A DNA stretch of 64,000 nucleotides from Choristoneura fumiferana. Taxonomy: Eukaryota > Arthropoda > Insecta > Lepidoptera > Tortricidae. This document shows, piece after piece, positions 54,324-64,000 of the stretch. Position 1 is the first letter of the stretch. The number at the start of each line of letters is the position of its first letter. Made by a program: the position numbers and the translations under genes. The notes under the pieces were generated by a model. The model searched no databases, had not been told where the DNA came from, and saw only the letters and a program-made list of their open reading frames with translations. The stretch is from NCBI RefSeq assembly GCF_025370935.1, contig NC_133476.1, positions 13,337,411-13,401,410 of the forward strand, read 5' to 3'.

Positions 54324-56970
54324 CATTTGGCATTAAAAAAACATATGATGACGGATTTTTAAATGAACAAAATACGAGAACTTACTATGCGTTGCCTTTA
54401 CGTGTCTTATTATCGTCACAGGAGACAAGTTTAAAGTGAACAGATTTTCTTGTAATTATTTTTTTTGTTAACCAATCAATTGTTTATTTATAATATTCTA
54501 ACAATAGTACTGAGCAGCAGAGCTACCTACTTAATTGCCTATCGCTTGCGCACACGCGACCTCGCGCTAATACAACGCTCTATATCTACAGCTACTATTA
54601 CGACCGCAAACCCAGCCGTTACCGGGTAGTAAATTACTTAGGTACAGCTATTTAACGTACCTTCGTCATTGTATTTCCCTACTGAATTCACGTTTTCTGG
54701 AATCAAAATTGTGTCCCGCGCTTTGTTTAATTATTTTCATAAATTAAATAACTTAAATTTATCAATAAACTGAATGAAACTGCACTCGAAAACATTGAAA
54801 AAGTACTCATTGATTAAACTCGATTTCATGCTCTAGACTGTCTTTATGAAATTGTGTTTACACTTCGGCAGAAATAGTTAAAAACCTTCAAAAATGATAT
54901 CTACCTATGTTATGTTTTCCATGTGAATTAAATTGGTAATAAATAATATTGACCAGTGATTTCACCTCCCGGTTTTTGTAACGGTAATCGGACGTCCCGT
55001 CGTAAAATATGCAGCCTATATAAGCCTCGCCACAAACTGGATCAGTGCGCTGGAAGTGTCGTTTCTTCGTCGCGGTCCATAAACTATGAAAAAAACACTG
55101 GAACCACTGGACATTGAATATTTTAACATAACACAGTTTATTCTTTTTCATCACACTTGCACGTCAATGATGTTATTCCATGCCTTTATACTGAAGGACA
55201 AATGTTAAGAACAACTATCCCGTGGGAATATTGTAGTAAAAGTAGCCTATGTGTTATTTCAGACATCCGGCTATCTACTAGGTACATACCAAATTTCATT
55301 ACTCTAAGCACAGCATAATCTAGTGCGTAGCAATGAATGGGTAAAGAGCTTTACAGACTGCAATGCAGGATAATGAATAGATTTATTTTCCCTGAATGGC
55401 AACACTGGCGATCTATTCGCTCGTTTTTGGCTCGAAATTCGAACTTGTGATTTTATTTTGCTTAATATACAAAATGTACACACCCAATACCATATTTTCT
55501 CAAGTTTTTTGCGATTCCCAAGGTCAAAGAATCGAATTGCTTTAAAATTCCAGAGAAATAAAGCGTGAAATAACGTGTCAAAATGGTGTTGTAGAGCGCC
55601 ATCCTGCTCTGTCTTGTTTTTTTTCCCGTTCTGGCGGTTTACTTTTATATTATAGATAAGAAGCTGACAGTGAAAAATTACGAAGCTTTTCCTCAAAATT
55701 GTTTAAGAACTAATTGTCCGTGAATGCCTTGTTTATCGAATACGACCTTGACTCTGTTATATATTTTAATGGGGTGAAAGTACAGCTAATTCAGAACGGG
55801 TCATTAATTAGTGTCGGAATTTAACAATCATGGTTACTTTATACGCTCTACCCTGACGAATTGACACTTGCCATTGCGAAAATAAAGCTTATGCCTTAAA
55901 CCCAATGGCTCATTCTTGTTCTTGTTTGAGTATTTGTTTTTGCCAGATGCTGCTTAATTTATTTATGGTATAAATTTTCAAATGCAATTGTTTTGTTGTA
56001 ACTTATACTGCTCTCTGATTCAACCTCGTTTAGGAGACAGCTGGGATGACATCAATATATACATTATGTCTAAACCGATATTGTATAATTTGTCCTCACG
56101 TAACTATCTTCTACATATTGTTTACGCAAGTTAATAATTGTTTAGACCAATTCTTAATAAAAATGAACTATTTAGAAAATATTATATCAGCTTTAAAATC
56201 ACCACACGACGTAAAGCAGTCCGCAGACGTCGGGAACGCACTCACTTACAAACTTACAAACACGGGTTTAATTTAGTTAATAATTAATTATCAGCTTTCA
56301 AAACCTAAAAACACCTTACCAAAATCATTTTTATTATTTACCGAACAAAATCACAAAAGATTCCGCTGCAACAAACATGATTCCTTCAACTACCTTGAAC
56401 CATGGGAACGGTTTATTTGGAAAATCGGAAAGCAAAAAGCTGCAGCTTAATTAAACTTAAGTTGATCAATAGCACCAAACATTTTGATATGAATAAAGGG
56501 CCGTATTTCACCACGTTTACATTGTTGAAAGGTTTTTTGTGAACCGAGTTTGGACTTTTAATATGTTTCCGTCATCCAGAAAATTATACACAATAGCTAC
56601 TTCATAAAATTTTCAACAAATTGGATTTCGGTTGAATAATAATTCAAAACTTGTTACTCGGGAATGTTACATCAATTTGCCAAACCACATAATAGACCCG
56701 GATTTATTATGCAATAATTACGAAGCTTCACTGACGTTTCATAGAGAGAGCATGGAACCGCAAATTACAGTCACGTCGCTGAGTTAAGTGATAATCACAT
56801 GGAAATCTATGATTATCCTGAGATATTATGTTGACATCGAGATACTCGTAAATTAACTCAGGCTATACGTGCAAAAGCTGTTTTAAAACTGTTTCGGAAT
56901 ATTTTGTTAAATTTATTTGGGTTGCTTCGGTTGGATACCGTTGTAAAAGTTTAGAGTTTAGACACGGTAG
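54324..56970. other. No gene recognised
   Basis: AT-rich. 55204-55320 is a fragment of the composite repeat type seen at 53340 (ATCCCGTGGGAATATT, then ACCAAATTTCATTACTC). The longest open frame (55304-55696, -, 130 codons) has no recognisable domain and no support. 56500-56530 resembles half of the TTTCACCAC MITE. Confidence 0.4.
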
Positions 56971-57100
56971 GTACAGTCACCAGCATTAATATCTGCCACA
57001 GCGGAGCGTGCAAAAATATCTGACACGTCCTTTCTAGAAATAGAGTCGTATCATATTTATGCACGCTTCTTGTATCAGATATTGGTGCTGGTGACTGTAC
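56971..57100. repeat. Inverted-repeat element (GTACAGTCACCAGCA ends)
   Basis: GTACAGTCACCAGCA plus AATATCTG is mirrored by CAGATATTGGTGCTGG and TGACTGTAC. Length 130 bp, MITE-like, non-coding. Confidence 0.8.
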
Positions 57101-57182
57101 TTTCTACATACCTACGCTCTGAACATCGATAAAAGAATGGAAAAATATTTGGTTAACCTAAACAGTGAAATTTCTAAAAAAA

Positions 57183-57457
57183 CATTTTTTTTATTTGACT
57201 GGATGGCAAACGAGCAAGTGGGTCTTCTGATGGTAAGAGATCACCACCGCCCATAAACATCTGAAACACCAGTGTAGTGTGTATTGCAGACCTAGAGGCC
57301 CAAGATGGGATACCTCACGTGCCAGTAATTTCACCGGCTGTCTTACTCTCCACGCCGAAACACAAACAGTGCAAGCACTACTGCTTCACGGCAGGATTAG
57401 CGAGCAATATGGTGGTAGCAATCCCAGCGGACCTTGCACAAGGTCCTACCACCTGCA
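57183..57457 (+). repeat. TTATTCGACTGGATGGC repeat, long copy
   Basis: Closest to 42751-43030, with a short deletion around the GATGCGTTGCC word. Frames open across it are repeat-derived. Confidence 0.9.
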
Positions 57458-58168
57458 TTTACAGGGGTTTTCAAACAAGCTAATCCAACAACCTGCTGAA
57501 ACCTTTTCTATTTTATTGAATTATATATACGTTTAATAATGCTTTTCAACTAAAGAGCAAATAACATCAGTCGCTACTTAATTATAATTAATTTTCAATA
57601 CTATATTATCAGTGTATTGGGCATGAAGATAGAATGATATATTGAACTCAAACTTATCTAACAACATAAACGTAAGTACAATCAAACGCAACGACGGGCC
57701 CCGTTGTGGTCGCAGGTCCCGGGTTTGCAGCTATTAAAAAATCATTCACAGTAATCGTCGCGAGGGAAAAAGCGAGCCAAGTACAAAGGAAGATCTGCAA
57801 TTAGTTACATATTCATCTACTTATACACACGTCTCATTTGAACATTTGCAACGTACGAGTACCAAGGAATGTTAACGGAAAGGCTTTGCCAACAAATACC
57901 GTTATATGTGAAAAGGTTTAGCAAAGCCTTTCTGTTTTTCTATTACACTGAAGTAGGTACTAGTTAAATACCTACTGTTTGAACAACGAGTCACAACGAG
58001 TGTACTATTTAGAAACCGCGTGAAATATAATAAAGGCACATTGTACTATTACTTATTCTGTGATATAGGTAAACATTATATCACACAAACAGTAGTAAGG
58101 AGAATTATCCATAAAATCATGCATGTGCCCCACAGCTGCATATGTAGCTGCATAATTGTGCACTAACG
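57458..58168. other. No gene recognised, one small hairpin
   Basis: GAAAGGCTTTGC (57878) faces GCAAAGCCTTTC (57921). Otherwise AT-rich DNA without features. Confidence 0.45.
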
Positions 58169-58303
58169 CCGAGTTTAGATTTGCAAGAAAAATCGTGCAA
58201 GTTGCATTACATTGCGACGCTCGATTGACCACTACACCACTACAAACTCGTTGCCTTTACGGCCTCGCAACTTGCACGATTTTTCTTGCAAGTCTAAACT
58301 CGG
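58169..58303. repeat. Inverted-repeat element (CCGAGTTTAGA ends)
   Basis: CCGAGTTTAGATTTGCAAG and AAAAATCGTGCAAGTTGC are mirrored by GCAACTTGCACGATTTTTC and TTGCAAGTCTAAACTCGG, arms of 37 bp around 61 bp. Its last bases are also the start of the tandem unit at 58295. Confidence 0.85.
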
Positions 58304-58950
58304 TTTAAGGTTGCGGTGTAGCAAGATTGGCTAAGTAGGTAGATAATGTTAATTGAAGATGTGCAGATTATTTTACTTTTTGATAGTCCTGGTCTCAAAG
58401 ATCGAGGAGCGGTAGTTCTGCGATGTTTATTCCCTATGATTGTGTTTTTTTTGCAATCGAGATGACATTGCAGCGGTAATGGCGGACAAAGCTACTACGG
58501 CTTCATAGGTACTTAAAGAAAAAAAAGACATCAGATATCAACTGTAACTTTTCAATCGTGTCATTAGCAAATAAAACAATAATTAGTGCCTTTTCATTTA
58601 ATTATTATAAGATTAACAAGTGACAATTGGCATAACAGTTGGCATCACCTTATTATCTCTTTGAGTAGATACCCATAGGCAAAGGCATATACATAATGTC
58701 ATCGAATACAAAAATCACATTTCCATTAAGTACACGATAGGTAATAAGATTTAAGAGCTACCGTTCCTCGTTTTTTAAGACCAAGACTATCGAAAAAAAT
58801 ATATAACATGCGCCTCATCAAAAAACTTTACTTAGACAATAATTTTAGTTCAAGTAACACCTGAATCTTTATAACTGATTGATTGACTGATTTCATTTCA
58901 CAATAATTACCTATACCTAATAGGATAACCTACAATACCTAATAAGCTTC
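58295..58950. repeat. Tandem duplication, unit 1 (656 bp)
   Basis: TAAACTCGGTTTAAGG to AATAAGCTTC. Repeated directly by 58951-59600 with only scattered single-base indels and substitutions (one G/A at AATGGCGG/AGTGGCGG, homopolymer lengths). Contains a MITE at 58376-58799. Confidence 0.9.
58376..58799. repeat. MITE within the tandem unit, copy 1
   Basis: TTTTTGATAGTCCTGGTCTC, then AGATCGAGGAGCGGTAGTTCT, are mirrored imperfectly by AGAGCTACCGTTCCTCG and AAGACCAAGACTATCGAAAAA. TIRs of about 43 bp, length about 424 bp. The second copy is 59032-59448. Confidence 0.7.
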
Positions 58951-59600
58951 TAAACTCGGTTTAGGTTGCGGTGTAGCAAGATTGGTTAAGTAGGTAGATA
59001 ATGTTAATTGAAGATGTGCAGATTATTTTACTTTTTGATAGTCCTGGTCTCAAAGATCGAGGAGCGGTAGTTCTGCGATGTTTATTCCCTATGATTGTTG
59101 TTTTTTTTGCAATCGAGATGACATTGCAGCGGTAGTGGCGGACAAAGCTACTACGGCTTCATAGGTACTTAAAGAAAAAAAAGACATCAGATATCAACTG
59201 TAACTTTTCAATCGTGTCATTAGCAAATAACAATAATTAGTGCCTTTTCATTTAATTATATAAGATTAACAAGTGACAATTGGCATAACAGTTGGCATCA
59301 CCTTATTATCTCTTTGAGTAGATACCCATAGGCAAAGCATATACATAATGTCATCGAATACAAAATCACATTTCCATTAAGTACACGATAGGTAATAAGA
59401 TTTAAGAGCTACCGTTCCTCGTTTTTTAAGACCAAGACTATCGAAAAAATATATAACATGCGCCTCATCAAAAAACTTTACTTAGACAATAATTTTAGTT
59501 CAAGTAACACCTGAATCTTTATAACTGATTGATTGACTGATTTCATTTCACAATAATTACCTATACCTAATAGGATAACCTACAATACCTAATAAGCTTC
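58951..59600. repeat. Tandem duplication, unit 2 (650 bp)
   Basis: Direct copy of 58295-58950. The junction word TAAACTCGG starts both units, and both end AATAAGCTTC. Confidence 0.9.
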
Positions 59601-59834
59601 TCTGGATAAAAACCAGATTACACACGGAAATAATTATCCCAAAAAATAGCACCTTGAAACTTAGCTCCGGTCTTTAGGTAGTCTTTAGGTATTCATTCGA
59701 ATGAGCAATGAATAGCTACTTAGGTAGCGCTCAATTACGCTAAAATGCCTTCATCTAAGTTGAACCTTCTTTGAGACTTCTTCTTTTTCTTTGAATTGTT
59801 TTCCATAAATAACAACTTATAATTTCTCCAACAG

Positions 59835-59919
59835 ATTGGAACGCGCGCAATACCCAAATTAGAAATAACAATGGTGGACCGAGCAGTGAGCCTTCTACTT
59901 CAAATATACAATACGAGCA
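59835..59919 (+). other. Candidate small exon (possible 5' exon of the receptor gene)
   Basis: 85 bp between a good acceptor (TTTCTCCAACAG, ending 59834) and a consensus donor (GTAAGTAC from 59920). Two of three frames are open. One has ATG in a favourable context (AACAATGG) followed by 15 codons. If joined to the exon at 61546, that ATG would give a short upstream ORF ending before the receptor ATG. Alternatively an internal exon of another gene, or chance. Confidence 0.3.
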
Positions 59920-60050
59920 GTAAGTACGCTACGTTTTATTTGCCGTTTTTTGATATTTTGAATAATAAATAAAAACTTCCATGGAATCGCTCCTTAGCTA
60001 TTCAGAAGTCTATAATACCTAAGTTGTTCATAGAATCGTGTTTTAATACT

Positions 60051-60201
60051 AAGGGCATGTTTCACCATTCATTGCTAAAATTTACGCGACAGATATTTGC
60101 GATGCCGTTTCTGTTTTATTTTGTCCGAATAAACAGAGACGGCATCACATTTAGGTACCTGTCACATAAAATTTATTAATAAGTCATGAAACAGGCTTTT
60201 A
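60051..60201. repeat. Palindromic MITE (TTTCACCA family), diverged copy 2
   Basis: AAGGGCATGTTTCACCATTC mirrored by GTCATGAAACAGGCTTTT. The core GATGCCGTTTCTGTTTTATT / AACAGAGACGGCATC is shared with 5260-5404. Confidence 0.75.
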
Positions 60202-61211
60202 GGTTAAGCTGAATAAAAGAAAACAACCGACAATCGCCCGTCCAGTAGAAGTAGAAAGATCTTTATCTAGTAGAGAAATTCATCAATAATGTACCCACAT
60301 TAGAAATCAATATTGGAAGTCTGCCTTAGAGTAATTTATTTAAAACAAGTTAATATTACAACAAGTCCGTAGGCACTGCTACATAATTAATTACTTTTTT
60401 TGATTTGAATCACAGGCGTGTATTCGATTTTTTTGTAACTGAATTTTGTAAGACATGGAACCATTTATTTATTCGTATGGCTTATTATTAAATACAACCG
60501 TTCAAATCACAATATGGAACCATACCTATATTATGCATATAAGTACCTTTTAAGAAAACAATTGGCATTCAACCTTGTCGGCAACTGCAAAAAGTCTGGA
60601 TGAGCCACCTAAAGAGTGAATACGTAAACGAAACCAATAAAAACAGACCTAAAAGTAGGTAAATCAAATTGAATTGGAAAAATTCAAATTTTCTGCAAAA
60701 GAATGAAATCATGAGAAAGCAACAAGGAGTCTGAAAATCAATATGGAATTATTCAACAGGATTATTTCAAATATTTTTAAGATTTTTTTAATTTTGATTG
60801 AGAAATGTATCCATACATTGATCAATGTTCTAAGTGTACCGCGTCAATGCCTGATTAAAATTTCATCCAAAGATATGGATGAATAACCTTTACATGGATT
60901 TTCAATCAAACTAATCCAACTAATTGCTAAATATTCCAGAATCATTTAAAGACACCTTGTATAAGAATAATCAATTAACCTAGGTAACATTGTTTATTCG
61001 TTTTGATTCTTTCGCAATAATTCAAGATCATTCGTGCTACAGAATAGGTACCTAATCAAAAACGACGATGTTAATGATTTGTGCTAAGGTCGAATTTTCG
61101 AACATTTTTAAATAGTCGAAAAAACCATTTTCCTTGTGAAAATAATAATTGTGTTGTGTTAATTGAAGAAAATTTGTTGTTTCTATATCAATGAATAACT
61201 TATTATTAATA
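60202..61211. other. No gene recognised
   Basis: AT-rich, no open frame or repeat of note. Confidence 0.5.
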
Positions 61212-61489
61212 GACGACCAGATGGCCTAGTGCCTAGTGTCCTAGAGAACCTGACTACGAAGCTTGAGGTCCCGGGTTCGATTCCCGTGTCGGGGCAGATA
61301 TTTGTATGAAAAATACGAATGTTTGTTCTCGGGTCTTGGGTGTTTAATATATATTTAAGTATGTATCTATCTATATAATTATATTTATCCGTTGCTTAGT
61401 ACCCATAACACAAGCTTTGCTAAGCTTACTTTGGGACTAGGTCAATTGGTGTGAATTGTCCCGTGATATTTATTTATTTATTTATAATT
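61212..61489 (+). repeat. tRNA-derived SINE S2, complete copy
   Basis: GACGACCAGATGGCCTAGTG (A-box region), AACCTGACTACGAAGC, GGTCCCGGGTTCGATTCCC (B box), then CAGATATTTGTATGAAAAAT, GGGTCTTGGGTG and CAAGCTTTGCTAAGC to a TTTATTTATTTATT tail. About 278 bp; ends about 57 bp before the receptor exon. Probably pol III promoted when active. Not a functional tRNA (the 5' part has a 10-bp duplication, GCCTAGTGCCTAGTG). Confidence 0.85.
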
Positions 61490-61545
61490 ACTATTTGGTT
61501 TCGGACCGTAGCCGTAACAAAATGTGTTTCTTTCTTGCATGTTAG

Positions 61546-61806
61546 CGGGCGACGAGGTGTCTCGGTGAGAGGGTATGGAGGGCGCGGACGGCGACGACCT
61601 GCTGGAGTGGGAGGCGCTGTACCTGCGGCTACCAGCGTCCAGGAACCTCTCGTGGAACGCCACTGAGTGGACCCCCGGCTGGAACGCCACCGAGGGGAAT
61701 GGCAGCTGGTGGGATCCGTCCGCGCCCTTCGACTCACCTGCCGCGCTCGTGCGCGCCGCTGTCAAGGCCGTCGTGCTCGGCTTACTTATACTAGCTACTG
61801 TAGTCG
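61546..61806 (+). CDS. First coding exon of a biogenic-amine-type GPCR (possibly serotonin 5-HT1-like)
   Basis: The acceptor TTTCTTTCTTGCATGTTAG ends at 61545. After 29 untranslated bases, ATG at 61575 opens 77 codons plus one base, up to a consensus donor (G, then GTGCGT from 61807; intron phase 1). The protein begins MEGADGDDLLEWEALYLRLP, has N-glycosylation sequons at N24, N28, N37 and N42, and from about residue 60 enters a hydrophobic helix (VKAVVLGLLILATVV) that stops just where the conserved GN of TM1 would follow in the next exon. An extracellular glycosylated N terminus, TM1 and a phase-1 break before GN fit rhodopsin-class amine receptors, and the TM1 wording is closest in my recollection to serotonin type-1 receptors. 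GC-rich coding sequence contrasts with its AT-rich surroundings. Other amine receptors (octopamine, tyramine, dopamine) remain possible. No further exon is visible before the window ends. Confidence 0.65.
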
Positions 61807-61840
61807 GTGCGTACACATATCTACTTATACATATGTATAC

Positions 61841-62171
61841 GGGGTGTGGCCTATAATACGAGCAAAAATTAAAAAATAGATCACCTCGTCAACTTAACAA
61901 CATTAGTTCAGCGACTTTAAAAAATAATGGAGTCTTTGAATTTTTCCTTTTTCATTTAAGTTAAATACTGCTATCAATGTACACCATCCTAGAACACAAC
62001 TGACGTCGCCTGTCACGCTACAAACGTCAAGCATTTTGTTCTACATAGAAAAATAAACTTAGAAGTGTAATAAAAATTAAAAAACTATTTATTTTTAAAA
62101 GTCGCTGAACGAATGTTTGTTTGTTGTGTATATCTATGTTTTAATTTTTTCTCGTATTACAGGCCACACCC
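61841..62171. repeat. TIR element (GGGTGTGGCCTATAATACGAG ends) beside the receptor exon
   Basis: GGGTGTGGCCTATAATACG plus AGCAAAAATTAAA is mirrored at 62140-62171. Length 331 bp. Core words AATGTACACCATCC and CGTCGCCTGTCACG match the 40603-41261 element. It starts 34 bp after the receptor exon's donor site. Confidence 0.8.
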
Positions 62172-62529
62172 GGTAATGTACATTATGCACATACTTAACT
62201 GTAAAATTATTTTGACAATCATTTACATACCTAATCAAAATCACCGATTATCTAGAATTAACTCGTGCCTTATTTAGTTATAGCATTAAGGTAGCGCCTG
62301 CGAAATGTTTGAAAATATTTAGACTCCACGAATTAAGAAGCGTAAAAAAACCCTACCCAACCCCTGCCGGAGTAAAATACACTTGGTCGCAATAACAGTT
62401 GGTTCATTACACGTACCTACTAATTAAAATCACTTATTCACAATTTAGGACAGAATAGAAACAAAAGTTCCTAATACCTACTAATAGCTAAATAGTACCT
62501 ACAGTTTTACACAGCTAATAGTTTACACA
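62172..62529. other. No gene recognised
   Basis: AT-rich intron-like DNA; no second receptor exon seen. Confidence 0.5.
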
Positions 62530-62945
62530 GAAAAGCACAGATTGGTTTTTGTCAGTAGCCGAACATGTAAATAATAAACGAACTAAAAGAATTTCCTTGC
62601 TCACCCGCGACCTTGCGATAGCTAAGCTTATGCAAAATATGCGTGTTCATGCAGTTCCTCCACCTCCACACTGTAAGAACACACACACACACAAACCACA
62701 CAAACCCATCTATCACCACCACACTACACTGACGCGTTTTGAACTCAACCAGAGCTCATCTTCAGAGTGACACAACCGTACACCATGCTACCAGTTGTTA
62801 GACTAACGAACCACAACCACCGTTTTAATTTGTCACATATGTTTCATGAAACAAAACAAAACTACCCACAAATTATTAATAAATTTTTTAACCGTCCTTC
62901 AAAACTACCCCTCCCTTACTACAGCTCCCTTGCTACGGCTTGGAT
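62530..62945 (+). repeat. Probable transposon-derived segment
   Basis: CGCGACCTTGCGATAGCTAA, an (AC)n run (62679-62693), GACGCGTTTTGAACTCAACC, AGAGCTCATCTTCAGAGTGA and ACCAGTTGTTAGACTAACGA. I recall this word order from lepidopteran repeats but cannot assign a class. Two open frames of 60-73 codons here have no domain. Confidence 0.35.
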
Positions 62946-63962
62946 CTAATTTCAGCAGGGAGGGATACGCAGAGATTTAAAAAAAAACAGGAAAAAATAT
63001 TTTCAGGAATTTGTATTTAAAAATCCTCTAAATTAGATATTTGTTACTGCTACTTTACTAACAATAAATATTAAAAAAATAAAATTAGGATGATTAACAT
63101 AATTACGGCTTTTTGCACTTAGGTACAACATAAACATGCGGATCGGAAATGGCGGGAAAACAAACATCTCGCTTTTTATTTTATTTTCCTGCTAATTTGC
63201 TGTCACTGCTGTCAATTTTTTTTAATTATCGATGAGGCCATTTTTTGTCTTTGATTTGTCAAGATGGCCAACATAACCCGTCTAATCCGTCTATCAGCAG
63301 CTCAACAACTAGCAGACTGCTAGCAAGCGTTTATGAATCATACTTCTTGACAACCGTCTAACAAGCTTACAGTCTGCTAAGTAACAGACCGATCAAACCT
63401 CAATTAAGGTTTTTTTATGAATAAGGCTGTATCTTCGAGATACTAATTTCACTCGTACAAAGGCGGGCTTATCCCTATAATGTGTTTAAAGGTTGCCATC
63501 TTTTAAATGAAGTCATATTAATACGATTTTATAAAAACTTGTTTTATTTGTCATGATGTGTACGTATAAGTAAGTAATTTAGAGCGCGTTAGGTGCGGGT
63601 CATTCACGATTTTGCCGCAAAATCAATTGACCAATAATCGATAGGTACTTTATTTTTAAATTGAATTTATTTAAGTTTTACTGTGGTACCTACAAAATTG
63701 TTGCACTACGCAGATACATCGGGAGGAATCATTGGTTGTGAAAAACTATAGGTACATACCTAATTAGACAACAATAGGTAGGTGTCCATTTCTACGCGTG
63801 TGAGAATTAAAATAACAGCTTGTAAAAAGGCTGTAATTTCGACCACTTCTCAATAGAAAAAGCGTGCTAAAGGTATCAGAATTATTTAATGGAAATGATG
63901 AATGATTTGTTTACAGTAATTATTCGTGATAGCAGCAATCCTGCTAGAGCGGCACCTGCGCA
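62946..63962. other. No gene recognised
   Basis: AT-rich, no open frame, exon or repeat recognised before the terminal gap. Confidence 0.5.
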
Positions 63963-64000
63963 NNNNNNNNNNNNNNNNNNNNNNNNNNNNNNNNNNNNNN
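63963..64000. other. Start of a second assembly gap
   Basis: 38 N up to the window end; the full gap size cannot be seen. Confidence 0.95.

Noticed and set aside
55304..55696. 130-codon frame on the - strand
   Set aside because: The longest non-transposon frame in its region, but no domain, no codon bias and no splice context; such lengths occur by chance in 64 kb read in six frames.

Overview
The window looks like AT-rich, gene-poor nuclear DNA from a moth or butterfly (Lepidoptera). I infer this from the remains of repeat families I know as typical of lepidopteran genomes: RTE, CR1-like and I/Jockey-group LINE pieces, tRNA-derived SINEs, Helitron-like ends in CTAGT, and many short palindromic MITEs. 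No database search was possible, so family names rest on recognised motifs and on comparing copies inside the window. I see no rRNA, no functional tRNA, no CRISPR array and no bacterial-type operon.

Layout. 1-9568 is intergenic or intronic DNA with scattered repeat fragments. 9569-23375 is the most informative part. A segment of about 4 kb is present twice (9569-13459 plus 19140-19278, and 19379-23375), separated by a gap of exactly 100 N. The first copy carries a near-complete 5.7 kb LINE (13460-19139) with a 9-bp target-site duplication and a poly(A) tail; the second copy has the empty site. The simplest reading is two alleles joined end to end in the assembly, with the LINE as a heterozygous insertion. 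The LINE codes for a zinc-knuckle ORF1 and an endonuclease-RT-RNase H ORF2, each broken by one single-base frame change. 23400-57457 is dense with old repeats: RTE and CR1-like LINE tails, three copies of a SINE (two with exact 12-bp target duplications), several MITE families, a GCATGC-rich minisatellite inside a Helitron-like element, and four copies of a 28-nt dyad motif. 58295-59600 is a tandem duplication of about 650 bp containing a MITE.

The one convincing host gene part is at 61546-61806 on the + strand. It is a first coding exon with four N-glycosylation sequons followed by the start of a first transmembrane helix and a consensus splice donor, as in a biogenic-amine GPCR (possibly serotonin 5-HT1-like). 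The rest of that gene lies beyond the window. A small candidate upstream exon is at 59835-59919. Much of the window could be upstream DNA or a long 5' intron of this gene, but that is inference. The window ends in a second N run (63963-64000).

I found no clearly new molecular system. The strongest observations are the allelic duplication with its filled and empty LINE site, the SINE with exact target duplications and an inverted head, the 28-nt dyad motif, the copied satellite block, and the receptor exon squeezed between two transposable elements.
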